From Variovorax sp. Sphag1AA (GTDB taxonomy: Bacteria > Pseudomonadota > Gammaproteobacteria > Burkholderiales > Burkholderiaceae_C): a DNA stretch of 64,000 nt. Positions 8,101 through 17,407 of the stretch are shown in pieces. Made by a program: the position numbers and the translations under genes. Position 1 is the first letter of the stretch. Every line of letters starts with the position of its first letter. The stretch is from assembly GCF_014192575.1 (NCBI RefSeq), contig NZ_JACHYC010000008.1:124001-188000 (forward strand), given 5' to 3'. The notes beneath the pieces are model-generated. The model worked only from the letters and a program-made list of their open reading frames with translations. It did no database searches and was not told the DNA's origin.

Positions 8101-8785
8101 GCGCGGCCGGCGGCTTGGCGGCAACCACCTGGATCGGCCCTCGCTGTTCCCCTGCACGCGCCGTGCGCATCAAGAGGCTTTCCGTCGAGGTCACGCCGAC
8201 GATGCGCGCGAGTTGCTTGCTGGTGCTGATGTATGCATGGCCGATGCGGCTGTCGAAGTAGAGCGAATCGCCGCGCCCCAGCCGCACGACTTCTCCCGTG
8301 TCGAAATGCACCTCGATCGTGCCCGAGAGCACGTACGCGAACTCTTCACCGTCGTGGCGCGCGAAATCCTCGGGTCCATCGATGCGCCGCGCGTGCACCG
8401 TGCCGATCACCGGGCTCATGAGCTTGCCGGTGGCGGTCGTGCCGAGAAACTCATACGCAAACGAAAGGCCCCGGTAGACGACTCCCTTGCCGGATCGCGT
8501 CACGACGGGCGCCTGCAGCGCAGAGGTCTTCACGCCTTCGCCCGCGAACATGGCGTTCATGTCCATCTTCAGTGCGTGGCCGAGCGCTGCGAAGTTCTCG
8601 TAGCCCAGCGCCAGCTGGCCGCGCTCGGCGCGCGAAATCGTCGGCACCGAAACGCCTGAGAGTTCCGACAACTGCTGCAGCGTCCAGCCCAGGCTCTTGC
8701 GGGCACTTCGCAATCGGCGGCCGAAAGTCTCTCTGTCCAGCAACTGGCCCTCGGGCTGCGCTGCCTCGCTCTCGCGCGGCTTCAT
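8075..8785 (-). CDS. XRE family regulator with C-terminal cupin domain
   Basis: A 236-residue regulator. A helix-turn-helix occupies about residues 20-75 (RLRSARKSLGWTLQQLSELSGVSVPTISRAERG). A cupin sensor domain covers about 125-210, with HDGEEFAYVLSGTIEVHFD as the first cupin motif and GDSLYFDSRIGHAY as the second. Regulators of this design, such as PuuR, usually sense a small amine, amino acid or polyamine and control adjacent catabolic genes. It is divergent from the D-amino-acid/peptide operon, and the space between them contains three copies of a TTTGCG-type inverted repeat. It is therefore the likely local regulator and probably autoregulated. Its 3' end overlaps the convergent PrsW-like gene by 26 bp. 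Confidence 0.9.
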   Translation of the reverse strand: MKPRESEAAQPEGQLLDRETFGRRLRSARKSLGWTLQQLSELSGVSVPTISRAERGQLALGYENFAALGHALKMDMNAMFAGEGVKTSALQAPVVTRSGKGVVYRGLSFAYEFLGTTATGKLMSPVIGTVHARRIDGPEDFARHDGEEFAYVLSGTIEVHFDTGEVVRLGRGDSLYFDSRIGHAYISTSKQLARIVGVTSTESLLMRTARAGEQRGPIQVVAAKPPAAPRRARRTA

Positions 8786-8880
8786 GGGTTCATCCTTGAT
8801 CTCCTGTGTGTCTCAGCGGGCCTGCCCAACGGGGATTCTGCCAGCCGGCGCCGCCGATCATGCGCCTTCCTGGCCTGGAT

Positions 8881-8976
8881 TTTGCGTTCATGCAAATTGC
8901 GAATCTGCAAATTCCCCAATGGGAGGCGCTGGGTGTTTTCCCTGAAACCGGGCTTGATTTTTTGCGTATCCGCAAA
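8881..8976. promoter_or_regulatory. Three operator-like inverted repeats (TTTGCG-N4-YGCAAA)
   Basis: Three 16-bp inverted repeats lie between the XRE-cupin gene and the oxidase gene. They are TTTGCGTTCATGCAAA at 8881-8896, ATTGCGAATCTGCAAA at 8896-8911 and TTTGCGTATCCGCAAA at 8961-8976. The third is a perfect palindrome around TATC. The first two abut, with centres 15 bp apart; the third is 65 bp further on and 49 bp before the oxidase ATG. They are strikingly AT-rich for this genome. Binding by the XRE-cupin protein is inferred from position and repetition. Confidence 0.8.
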
Positions 8977-9024
8977 TTCTTCCATACACTCCGCTTCGAC
9001 TTGACCGACCCTTCTTTCCGAACC

Positions 9025-10188
9025 ATGACTTCCGAGACCGCCGCCATCCAAGCCGACTTCCTCGTGATCGGCGCGGGCATCGCGGGCGCATCCGTTGCGC
9101 ACTGGCTTGCACCGCATGGGCGCACCATCGTGCTCGAGCGCGAATCACAGCCCGGCTATCACTCGACCGGGCGTTCGGCGGCCCTCTTCATGGAAAGCTA
9201 CGGCACCGAGCAAGTGCGCGCGCTGACCCTGGCCAGCCGCGCATTCTTCGAATCACCACCAGCGGGCTTCACCGAACACCCGCTGCTGACGCCGCGCGGC
9301 GCGATGATGGTCGGCACGCCCGAGCAGAGCGCCGAGCTCGACGCGCACTGGGAAGTGCTCAGTGCGATGTCGCCACGCGCACGTCGCCTATCGCCCGCCG
9401 AAGCCTGCGAACTCGTTCCCGCGCTGAAGGCCGAGTTGCTGCACGGCGCGGTCTACGAACCGGATGCCGCCGACATGGACGTGCACGCAATCCATCAGGG
9501 CTATCTGCGCGGCATGCGACGCGCAGGCGGCACGCTGGTGTGCGATGCCGACGTGTCGCAGATGCGGCGCGTGGGCGGCCGCTGGCAAGTCACCGCAGGC
9601 GGTGCGACCTACGAAGCCCCGGTGGTGCTCAACGCGGCGGGCGCATGGTGCGACGTGATCGGGCAACTGGCCGGCGCGCAGCCGCTGGGCCTTCAGCCCT
9701 GCCGACGCTCGGCATTCATCTTTGCCGGTACTCCCGGGCAGGACCACACCCATTGGCCCATGGTGCATGGCGCCACCGAAGACTGGTACATCAAGCCCGA
9801 TGCCGGCATGTTGCTGGGATCGCCCGCCAACGCGGACCCAGTCGATCCACAGGACATCCAGCCGGAAGAACTGGACATCGCCCTGGCCATCCACCGCATC
9901 GAGGAAATGACCACGCTGCAGATCCGCCGGCCCACGCGCACCTGGGCCGGGCTGCGTTCCTTCGTGGGCGACGGCAATCTCGTCGGCGGCTTCGACGACC
10001 AGGTGGAAGGCTTCTTCTGGATCGCCGCGCAAGGCGGCTATGGCATCCAGACTTCCGCCGCGATGGGCGAGACCTGCGCTGCACTCGCGCGCGGACTGCC
10101 CGTGCCACCACACCCTTCCTCGTTCGGCCTGACCGCCGAGATGCTGAGCCCGCGACGCCTGCGCGCGCAGGACGTCGTCGCAAGCTGA
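9025..10188 (+). CDS. FAD-dependent amino-acid oxidase/dehydrogenase (DAO family)
   Basis: A 387-residue flavoprotein of the DAO fold. The N-terminal dinucleotide-binding motif is VIGAGIAGASVAHWLA (about residues 12-27), followed by an acidic strand end (VLERE). Near the C-terminus, GLRSFVGDGNLVGG and AAQGGYGIQTSAAMGE are typical flavin-contact segments. Enzymes of this family turn D- or secondary amino acids into 2-imino acids. As first gene of an operon that also encodes an N-acyl-D-amino-acid deacylase and RidA, oxidation of D-amino acids is the most likely role. The frame is open further upstream, but that part overlaps the operators, so the ATG at 9025 is preferred. Confidence 0.87.
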   Translation: MTSETAAIQADFLVIGAGIAGASVAHWLAPHGRTIVLERESQPGYHSTGRSAALFMESYGTEQVRALTLASRAFFESPPAGFTEHPLLTPRGAMMVGTPEQSAELDAHWEVLSAMSPRARRLSPAEACELVPALKAELLHGAVYEPDAADMDVHAIHQGYLRGMRRAGGTLVCDADVSQMRRVGGRWQVTAGGATYEAPVVLNAAGAWCDVIGQLAGAQPLGLQPCRRSAFIFAGTPGQDHTHWPMVHGATEDWYIKPDAGMLLGSPANADPVDPQDIQPEELDIALAIHRIEEMTTLQIRRPTRTWAGLRSFVGDGNLVGGFDDQVEGFFWIAAQGGYGIQTSAAMGETCAALARGLPVPPHPSSFGLTAEMLSPRRLRAQDVVAS

Positions 10189-10221
10189 TCCCATTTGCCA
10201 TTCGCCACAGGAGTACTCGCC

Positions 10222-11676
10222 GTGCGTGTCTTCAGCGCTTCACTCGCCACCGAAACCAACACCTTCGGCCCGATGCCGACTGGGCTTGCGTCATTTCGTG
10301 ATCGCGGCTACTTCCCGGCCGGGAAGCATCCCGATGCGATGACGCTGTTCTCCGGCCCGCTGTGGGCCGCGCGCCTGCGTGGGAAGGAAGCGGGCTGGAC
10401 GCTCATCGAGGGCATGGTCGCCGCAGCCCAGCCCAGCGGCATCACGACGCGTCACGCCTACGAGTCCCTGCGCGACGAGTTGCTGCGCGACCTGAAGGCC
10501 GCCCTGCCCGTTGATGTGGTGCTGCTCGGCCTGCACGGCGCCATGGTGGCCGACGGCTACGACGATTGCGAAGGCGACCTGCTGCAGCGCGTGCGCGCGC
10601 TGGTCGGCCCCGACACCGTCATCGGTGCGGAACTCGATCCGCACTGCCATCTCACGCCCGAGATGGTGAAGAACGCCAACATGCTCATCACGTTCAAGGA
10701 GTACCCGCACACCGACGTGCTCGAGCGCGGCCTGGAGCTGGTGGACCTCTGCGTGGCCACTGCGCAGAAGAAGATCAGCCCCGTAGCAGCCGTGGTCGAC
10801 ACCGGCCTGATCGTCACGGTGCACACCTCGCGCGAACCTGCGCGCGGCTTCGTGCAGCGCATGCAGTCGCTCGAAGGCAAGGACGGCGTGCTCTCCATCT
10901 CGCTGGCGCATGGCTTCAGCTGGGGCGACGTGCCCGGCATGGGCACCAAGATGCTGGTCTACACCGACCGCAATGTCGATCAGGCGCAAGCCCTGGCACG
11001 CCAGCTCGCCGACGAGGTGATCGGCATGCGCGACGCGCTCACGGTGAACTACCCCGCCATCGATGTCGCGCTCGACGAGGCGATGGCCTTCAAGGGCGGC
11101 CCGGTGGTCATGGCCGACGGCGCCGACAACGCCGGCGGCGGCGCAGCGAGCGATTCGACCTTCGTGCTGCAGCGCATGGTCGAACGCGGCATCACCAACG
11201 CCGCGCTCGGCCCGCTGTGGGATCCGATCGCCGTGCGGATCGCCTTCGACGCCGGCGAAGGTGCGCGCCTGCGGATGCGCATCGGCGGCAAGATCAGTCC
11301 GCTGTCGGGCCAGCCGCTGGATCTCGACTGCACCGTCAAGGCGCTCAAGCCCGGCATGGTGATGACCGGCCTCGCAGGCACGCCCACGCCGATGGGCGAT
11401 TGCGCCCTCATCGAAGTCGCAGGCATCGAGATCGTGCTGATCACGCTGCGCAATCAAGCGATGGGCACCGACCTCTTCACGCAACTCGGCTGCGACCTGG
11501 CGTCGAAGCAGCTCATCGTGGTGAAGTCCTCGCAGCACTTCTACGCATCCTTCTCCAAGGTGGGCAAGCATGTGATCTACGTCGCCGCGCCGGGCTCGGT
11601 GACGCTCGACCTCAACACCCTGCCCTACCAGAAGATCCAGCGCCCGAAGTGGCCGATGGACGCACTCGCCGCCTGA
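10222..11676 (+). CDS. M81 family metallopeptidase (MlrC/microcystinase C-like)
   Basis: A 484-residue protein of the M81 family, whose founder MlrC cleaves linearised microcystin and other small peptides containing unusual or D residues. The N-terminus has the family signature SLATETNTF. The predicted metal site is visible at ELDPHCH (residues 137-143), followed by ITFKEYPHTD. Other conserved blocks are GLHGAM near residue 101, DTGLIVTVHTSREP near 193 and DNAGGGAASDSTF near 303. I chose the GTG at 10222 because AGGAG precedes it by nine bases. It lies between the oxidase and the peptide ABC importer, which fits a cytoplasmic peptidase acting on imported peptides. Confidence 0.85.
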   Translation: MRVFSASLATETNTFGPMPTGLASFRDRGYFPAGKHPDAMTLFSGPLWAARLRGKEAGWTLIEGMVAAAQPSGITTRHAYESLRDELLRDLKAALPVDVVLLGLHGAMVADGYDDCEGDLLQRVRALVGPDTVIGAELDPHCHLTPEMVKNANMLITFKEYPHTDVLERGLELVDLCVATAQKKISPVAAVVDTGLIVTVHTSREPARGFVQRMQSLEGKDGVLSISLAHGFSWGDVPGMGTKMLVYTDRNVDQAQALARQLADEVIGMRDALTVNYPAIDVALDEAMAFKGGPVVMADGADNAGGGAASDSTFVLQRMVERGITNAALGPLWDPIAVRIAFDAGEGARLRMRIGGKISPLSGQPLDLDCTVKALKPGMVMTGLAGTPTPMGDCALIEVAGIEIVLITLRNQAMGTDLFTQLGCDLASKQLIVVKSSQHFYASFSKVGKHVIYVAAPGSVTLDLNTLPYQKIQRPKWPMDALAA

Positions 11677-11726
11677 CACGCAGTTCTTTTCTCTCCCTTG
11701 TGACGAACCTTCACGGAGTTCCGACG

Positions 11727-13313
11727 ATGAAACGACGCACCCTTGCTGCCCTGGCTGCCTTTGGCGCAATCACGCTGGGCATCCTCAGCCCCACCGCGAT
11801 GGCCCAGGCGCCAGCGAAGACCCTTCGTGTGGTGGCGCATGCCGACCTGAAGATCCTCGACCCGACCTTCACCACGGCCTACATCTCGCGCAACTTCGGG
11901 TACATGGTCTACGACACCCTGTTCTCGCAGGACACCACCGGCAAGCCCCAGCCGCAGATGGTGGAGAAGTACACCCAGTCGCCCGACGGCAAGCAGTGGA
12001 GCTTCACGCTGCGCCCGGGCCTGAAGTTCTCGGACGGCTCGCCGGTCACGTCCACGGACGTCATCGCATCGATGCAGCGCTGGACCAGCCGCGACAGCCT
12101 CGGCCGTGCGATGGCCGCGAACGGCACTGAATGGAAGGCGGTCGACGCCCGCACCTTCACGCTGACGCTCGCACAGCCCTTCGGCATGGTGCTGGAAGCG
12201 CTCTCCAAGCCTTCCGGCTACCCGGCTTTCATCCTTCCCGAGAAGCTGGCCAAGCTGCCTGCCACCGCGCCGATGACCGAAGTGCTGGGCTCCGGCCCCT
12301 ACGTCTTCAAGCGTGACGAGTGGGTGCCGGGGAACAAGGCGGTGTTCGTGCGCAACACGCAATACGCGCCGCGCACCGAGGCCGTCAATGGCCTTTCCGG
12401 TAGCAAGAAGAGCAACTTCGATCGCGTGGAGTGGCTCTACCTGCCCGACGCAAACAGCGCGGTAGCCGCCCTGCAGCGTGGCGAAGTGGACCTGATCGAA
12501 CAGCTGCCGCCCGACTACATCGCTCCGCTGCGCGCCGACAGCAAGATCAAGGTCGGCAGCGGCGGCAACTACCAGGCCTTCCTGGTGCTCAACCAGTTGC
12601 ACGCACCTTTCGACAACATCAAGGCCCGCCAGGCCTTCCAGATGGCGGTGAACCAGGAGCGATTCGTCGCCGCGATGGGCTATCCGGCTGACATGCGCAT
12701 GGCCTACTGCCACACCTACTTCATCTGCGGCAGCCCCAACGACACCGCGGCGGGCTCGCAGGGCCACGCCAAGCCGGACCTCGCGAAGGCCAAGGCGCTG
12801 CTGGCCGAGTCCGGCTACAAGGGCGAGAAGGTGGTGCTGCTGGTGCCGACCGATGTGACCTACCTCAATGCACTCGCCCTGATGGCCGCGCAGACGCTGC
12901 GCAGCATCGGCGTGAACGTGGACATGCAGTCAATGGACTGGGCCTCGATCGGTGCCCGTCGCGCCAAGCGTGACGCGCCATCCGCCGGCGGCTGGAATGT
13001 GTACGTGACCGTTGCCGGCGAGTTCGATGCCAACTCGCCGATCACCAACGCCTACCTGAGCCCTGCCTGCGGCAACTCCCTGCCCGGCTGGCCGTGCGAC
13101 AAGGAACTCGACGCCTTGCGCGCCGCGTGGCTGCAAGCGAGCGATGCATCGCAGCGCAAGCCGCGCCTCGACGCCTTCCAGACTCGCGCCTTCGAAGCCG
13201 TGCCCTACATCAACGCGGGCCAGTACTCCGCCGTCTATGCCGCGCGCGCCGACCTCAAGGGCCTCGACAAGCTCTGGGGTGGCATGCCGCTGGTCTGGGC
13301 GCTGGACAAGTAA
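11727..13313 (+). CDS. ABC transporter peptide-binding protein (DppA/OppA type, SBP family 5)
   Basis: A 528-residue periplasmic binding protein. A signal peptide with basic start (MKRRT) and cleavage after AMA near residue 27 is visible. The family 5 core is present: LRVVAHADLKILDPTF near residue 32, then VEKYTQSPDGKQWSFTLRPGLKFSDGSPVTS in two blocks near 87-112, and GSGPYVFKRDEWVPG near 188. Proteins of this type bind di- and oligopeptides, heme or nickel chelates. Given the neighbouring D-amino-acid genes the ligand is probably a D-residue-containing peptide or N-acyl-amino acid. The permease genes follow at once. Confidence 0.9.
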   Translation: MKRRTLAALAAFGAITLGILSPTAMAQAPAKTLRVVAHADLKILDPTFTTAYISRNFGYMVYDTLFSQDTTGKPQPQMVEKYTQSPDGKQWSFTLRPGLKFSDGSPVTSTDVIASMQRWTSRDSLGRAMAANGTEWKAVDARTFTLTLAQPFGMVLEALSKPSGYPAFILPEKLAKLPATAPMTEVLGSGPYVFKRDEWVPGNKAVFVRNTQYAPRTEAVNGLSGSKKSNFDRVEWLYLPDANSAVAALQRGEVDLIEQLPPDYIAPLRADSKIKVGSGGNYQAFLVLNQLHAPFDNIKARQAFQMAVNQERFVAAMGYPADMRMAYCHTYFICGSPNDTAAGSQGHAKPDLAKAKALLAESGYKGEKVVLLVPTDVTYLNALALMAAQTLRSIGVNVDMQSMDWASIGARRAKRDAPSAGGWNVYVTVAGEFDANSPITNAYLSPACGNSLPGWPCDKELDALRAAWLQASDASQRKPRLDAFQTRAFEAVPYINAGQYSAVYAARADLKGLDKLWGGMPLVWALDK

Positions 13314-13334
13314 GCCCTCCTGCAAGCGTCGTCC

Positions 13335-14270
13335 ATGGGCTACATCCTGCGTCGCCTCGTCGCCACCCTGCCTGTCATGGCGGTGGTGGCGGTGGTGGTC
13401 TTCCTGCTGATCCATCTGTCGCCGGGCGATCCGGCTGCGCTCATCGCGGGCGACCTTGCCACCGAGGACGACATCCGTCACCTGCGCGAGGCTCTGGGGC
13501 TGAACCTGCCGATCTGGCAGCAGTTCCTGATCTGGATCGGCAAGCTGGCGACGGGTGACCTGGGCACGTCGATCTTCACGCAGGTCTCGGTGACCACGCT
13601 GCTCGCGCAGCGCGTCGAGCCCACGCTGGCGATCGCGCTGGTGACGATGCTCTTCACGATCCTGATCGCCATTCCGCTGGGCACGCTGGCAGCGTATCGC
13701 GCGGGGAGTTGGGTCGATCGGCTGGTGATGCTGTTCGCGGTGCTTGCGTTCTCGGTGCCGGCATTCCTGGTGGGCTACCTGTTGGTCTACGCCTTTGCCA
13801 TCCAACTGCCGTGGTTCCCGGTGCAAGGCTATGTCCGCATCAGCGATGGCGTGGGCCCGTGGCTGCGCAGCATCGTGCTGCCGTGCGTCAATCTCGCGCT
13901 GGTCTACATCGCACTGGTGACGCGAATGACGCGTGCGACGGTGATGGAAGTGCTTCACGAGGACTACATCCGCACCGCGCGAGCCAAGGGCTTGGGTGTG
14001 CTTCCCGTGCTCGGCCATGCACTTCGCAACGCAGCCGTGCCCATTGCAACGACGGTGGGCGTTGGCATTGCGCTGCTCATTGGCGGCGTGGTCGTGACGG
14101 AGACCGTGTTCGCCATTCCGGGTGTGGGGCGGTTGGTGGTCGATTCGGTGCAGCGTCACGACTATCCGGTGATTCAGAGCGTTCTGCTGCTCTCTGCTGG
14201 TGTGTATGTCGTGATCAATCTGCTGATCGACCTGAGCTATCGGCTCTTTGATCCGCGTATCCGGTACTGA
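13335..14270 (+). CDS. Peptide ABC transporter permease (DppB type)
   Basis: A 311-residue inner-membrane permease. The N-terminus MGYILRRLVATLPVM and the first-loop PGDPAALIAGDLA are typical of DppB/OppB proteins. About six membrane helices are visible. The cytoplasmic coupling loop is present near residue 210 (DYIRTARAKGLG), which contacts the ATPases. It begins 21 bp after the binding protein. After it comes a 176-bp gap with a structured palindromic element before the second permease gene, an unusual break inside such an operon. Confidence 0.92.
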   Translation: MGYILRRLVATLPVMAVVAVVVFLLIHLSPGDPAALIAGDLATEDDIRHLREALGLNLPIWQQFLIWIGKLATGDLGTSIFTQVSVTTLLAQRVEPTLAIALVTMLFTILIAIPLGTLAAYRAGSWVDRLVMLFAVLAFSVPAFLVGYLLVYAFAIQLPWFPVQGYVRISDGVGPWLRSIVLPCVNLALVYIALVTRMTRATVMEVLHEDYIRTARAKGLGVLPVLGHALRNAAVPIATTVGVGIALLIGGVVVTETVFAIPGVGRLVVDSVQRHDYPVIQSVLLLSAGVYVVINLLIDLSYRLFDPRIRY

Positions 14271-14325
14271 GATGAAGCACCCCGGAATGCACGATCGAGA
14301 GCGGGGGCGGGATCGCGCCGACGGC

Positions 14326-14389
14326 GTACTCTGCTCCGCGAATGTCCCCCGGCCTTCGGCCTCCTCCTTTATTTCGCTGCGCAGAGCAC
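14326..14389. repeat. Nested palindromic element inside the peptide importer operon
   Basis: Outer arms at 14326-14342 and 14373-14389 are inverted copies of each other with 14 of 17 bases paired (GTACTCTGC...GCGAA against TTCGC...GCAGAGCAC). Between them lies a second hairpin, GGCC-TTC-GGCC (14351-14361), followed by a CTCCTCCTTTAT stretch. The element fills much of the 176-bp gap between the two permease genes. It has the look of an extragenic palindromic repeat that can stabilise or partly terminate the operon mRNA. Whether it is repeated elsewhere in the genome cannot be seen here. Confidence 0.6.
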
Positions 14390-14446
14390 ACCATCGTCAC
14401 GATCCTTCACGGCGGTTGTTGATCCTCTGACACGACGCAAAACACG

Positions 14447-15334
14447 ATGTCCGCCGTCCCCCTCCCAAAGACCGCACCACCGAGCGACGATTCGGTGTTC
14501 GTGCCCCCCCGCTGGCGCTGGGTGCGCAAGCATCCGACGCTCATCATCGGCGCCCTTCTGCTGTTGATCGTTGCAGCGATCGCATTGGCAGCGCCGTGGA
14601 TCGCGACGCATGATCCGCAGGACATCGATCCACTCGCTCGCATGCAGGCGCCGTCGTCCGAACACTGGTTCGGCACCGATGCACTTGGGCGCGATGTGTT
14701 CAGCCGCACTGTCTGGGGAGGACGCGTCTCGTTGATCGTCGGCATCAGCGTTGCGGTGGTTTCCACGATCCTTGGCGTGATCCTCGGGCTGGCGGCTGGC
14801 TTCGTTCGGCGCATCGACGGGTTTGTCATGCGCATCATGGACGGGCTGATGGCGATTCCCGGCATCCTGCTGGCCATTGCGCTGATGGCCGTCACCCGCG
14901 CCAGTCTTACGACGGTGATCGTCGCGATCATCGTGCCGGAGGTGCCGCGCGTGGTGCGGCTGGTGCGGTCGCTTGCGCTCACGTTGCGCGAACAGCTCTA
15001 CGTCGAAGCTGCGCATGCCGTGGGCACACGGCTGCCGGTGATCCTGCTTCGCCACGTTCTGCCGAACATGGTTGCGCCGCTGGTGGTGCAGGCCACGTTC
15101 ATCGCTGCATCGGCGGTGCTGATCGAAGCTGCTCTGTCCTTTCTCGGCGTTGGCGTTCCGCCCACCACGCCCAGTTGGGGAAACATGATGGCCGAGGGCC
15201 GCAACTTCGTCGCCGTGGCCTTCCACATCATCCTGTACCCCGGGATGCTGCTGGCTGCGACGGTGCTCGCGATCAACCTGCTCGGCGACGGCCTGCGCGA
15301 TGCGCTGGACCCGCGTCTCGCGCGTCAACTCTGA
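14447..15334 (+). CDS. Peptide ABC transporter permease (DppC type)
   Basis: A 295-residue second permease. A polar N-terminus of about 25 residues is followed by a first helix (LIIGALLLLIVAAIALAAPWIA) and the DppC/OppC signature HWFGTDALGRDVFSRTVWGG near residue 68. The coupling loop LYVEAAHAVGTRLP near residue 185 is the EAA motif. Six membrane helices are likely. It pairs with the DppB-type permease to form the channel and is followed 16 bp later by the first ATPase gene. Confidence 0.92.
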   Translation: MSAVPLPKTAPPSDDSVFVPPRWRWVRKHPTLIIGALLLLIVAAIALAAPWIATHDPQDIDPLARMQAPSSEHWFGTDALGRDVFSRTVWGGRVSLIVGISVAVVSTILGVILGLAAGFVRRIDGFVMRIMDGLMAIPGILLAIALMAVTRASLTTVIVAIIVPEVPRVVRLVRSLALTLREQLYVEAAHAVGTRLPVILLRHVLPNMVAPLVVQATFIAASAVLIEAALSFLGVGVPPTTPSWGNMMAEGRNFVAVAFHIILYPGMLLAATVLAINLLGDGLRDALDPRLARQL

Positions 15335-15350
15335 AGCGGAGGCACTTCGG

Positions 15351-16375
<1,025 letters not shown>

Positions 16376-16379
<4 letters not shown>

Positions 16380-17371
16380 CCGCCACGAACACACTGCTTC
16401 GCGTCGAAGGGCTGCGCAAGCACTACACCAGCCCGCGACGCTGGCTTTCGCGCCCGCAACCTGCCGTTCAGGCGGTCGACGATGTCTCCTTCACCGTGGC
16501 ACGTGGCGAGACGCTGTCGCTGGTCGGCGAATCGGGCTGCGGCAAGACGACGACGGCCAAGTCCGTGATGCGCCTGATCGAACCGACCTCCGGCTCGGTG
16601 CTGCTTGACGGAGAGGATCTGCTCAAGCTCAGTCCTGCGCAAATGCGCCAGCGTCGGCGTGACGTGCAGATCATCTTCCAGGACCCGTACGCGTCGCTCA
16701 GCCCACGCCTGAAGGCCGGCGAGATCGTGGCCGAGCCGCTGAAGAACTTCGGCAACCAGTCGGCTGCAGAGCGTCGCGAACGCGTGCAGTGGTTGTTCAG
16801 CAAGGTGGGCCTGCGGCCCGAGGCGATCGACAAGTACCCGCATGAGTTCTCGGGCGGGCAGCGGCAGCGGCTGGGCATCGCCCGCGCGCTGGCCATGCAG
16901 CCCAAGCTCATCGTCTGCGACGAACCGGTGTCGGCGCTCGATGTCTCGGTGCAGGCGCAGGTGGTCAATCTCTTGATGGACCTGCAGGCCGAGTTCGGCA
17001 TCGCCTATATCTTCGTCGCGCACGACCTCTCGGTGGTGCGCCACATCAGCCATCGTGTGGCCGTGATGTACCTCGGCCGCATCGTCGAGCTGGCGGATCG
17101 CGATACGTTGTTCAACGCGCCGCGCCATCCCTACACGCAGATCCTGCTGTCGGCGGTGCCCGTGCCCAATCCGCGCTCGCCTGCGCAGCGCATGCTGCTG
17201 CAGGGCGATCCGCCAAGCCCCGCCAATCCACCTTCCGGCTGTCGCTTCCACACGCGCTGCCCGCTGGCCCAACCCGTCTGCAAGGAGCAGGCGCCGCCGT
17301 TGTCGGTGCGTGCAGCCACTGCCGGCACCGACGGCAGGCAGGAGCACTGGGTCGCCTGCCACTTCCGTTGA
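16376..17371 (+). CDS. Peptide ABC transporter ATP-binding protein (DppF type)
   Basis: A 331-residue second ATPase of the importer. Walker A is GESGCGKTT near residue 56, the Q-loop is IIFQDPYASLSPR, the signature FSGGQRQR near 160, Walker B LIVCDEPVSALD near 178, and the switch histidine lies in VAHDLSVV. The C-terminus again has paired cysteines (CRFHTRCPLAQPVC). It overlaps the preceding ATPase gene by four bases (ATGA), so the two are translationally coupled and should form the heterodimeric motor. Confidence 0.93.
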
Positions 17372-17407
17372 ACGGCACTGCCGTCTGTCTTGCCTCAGGA
17401 GTCAACC

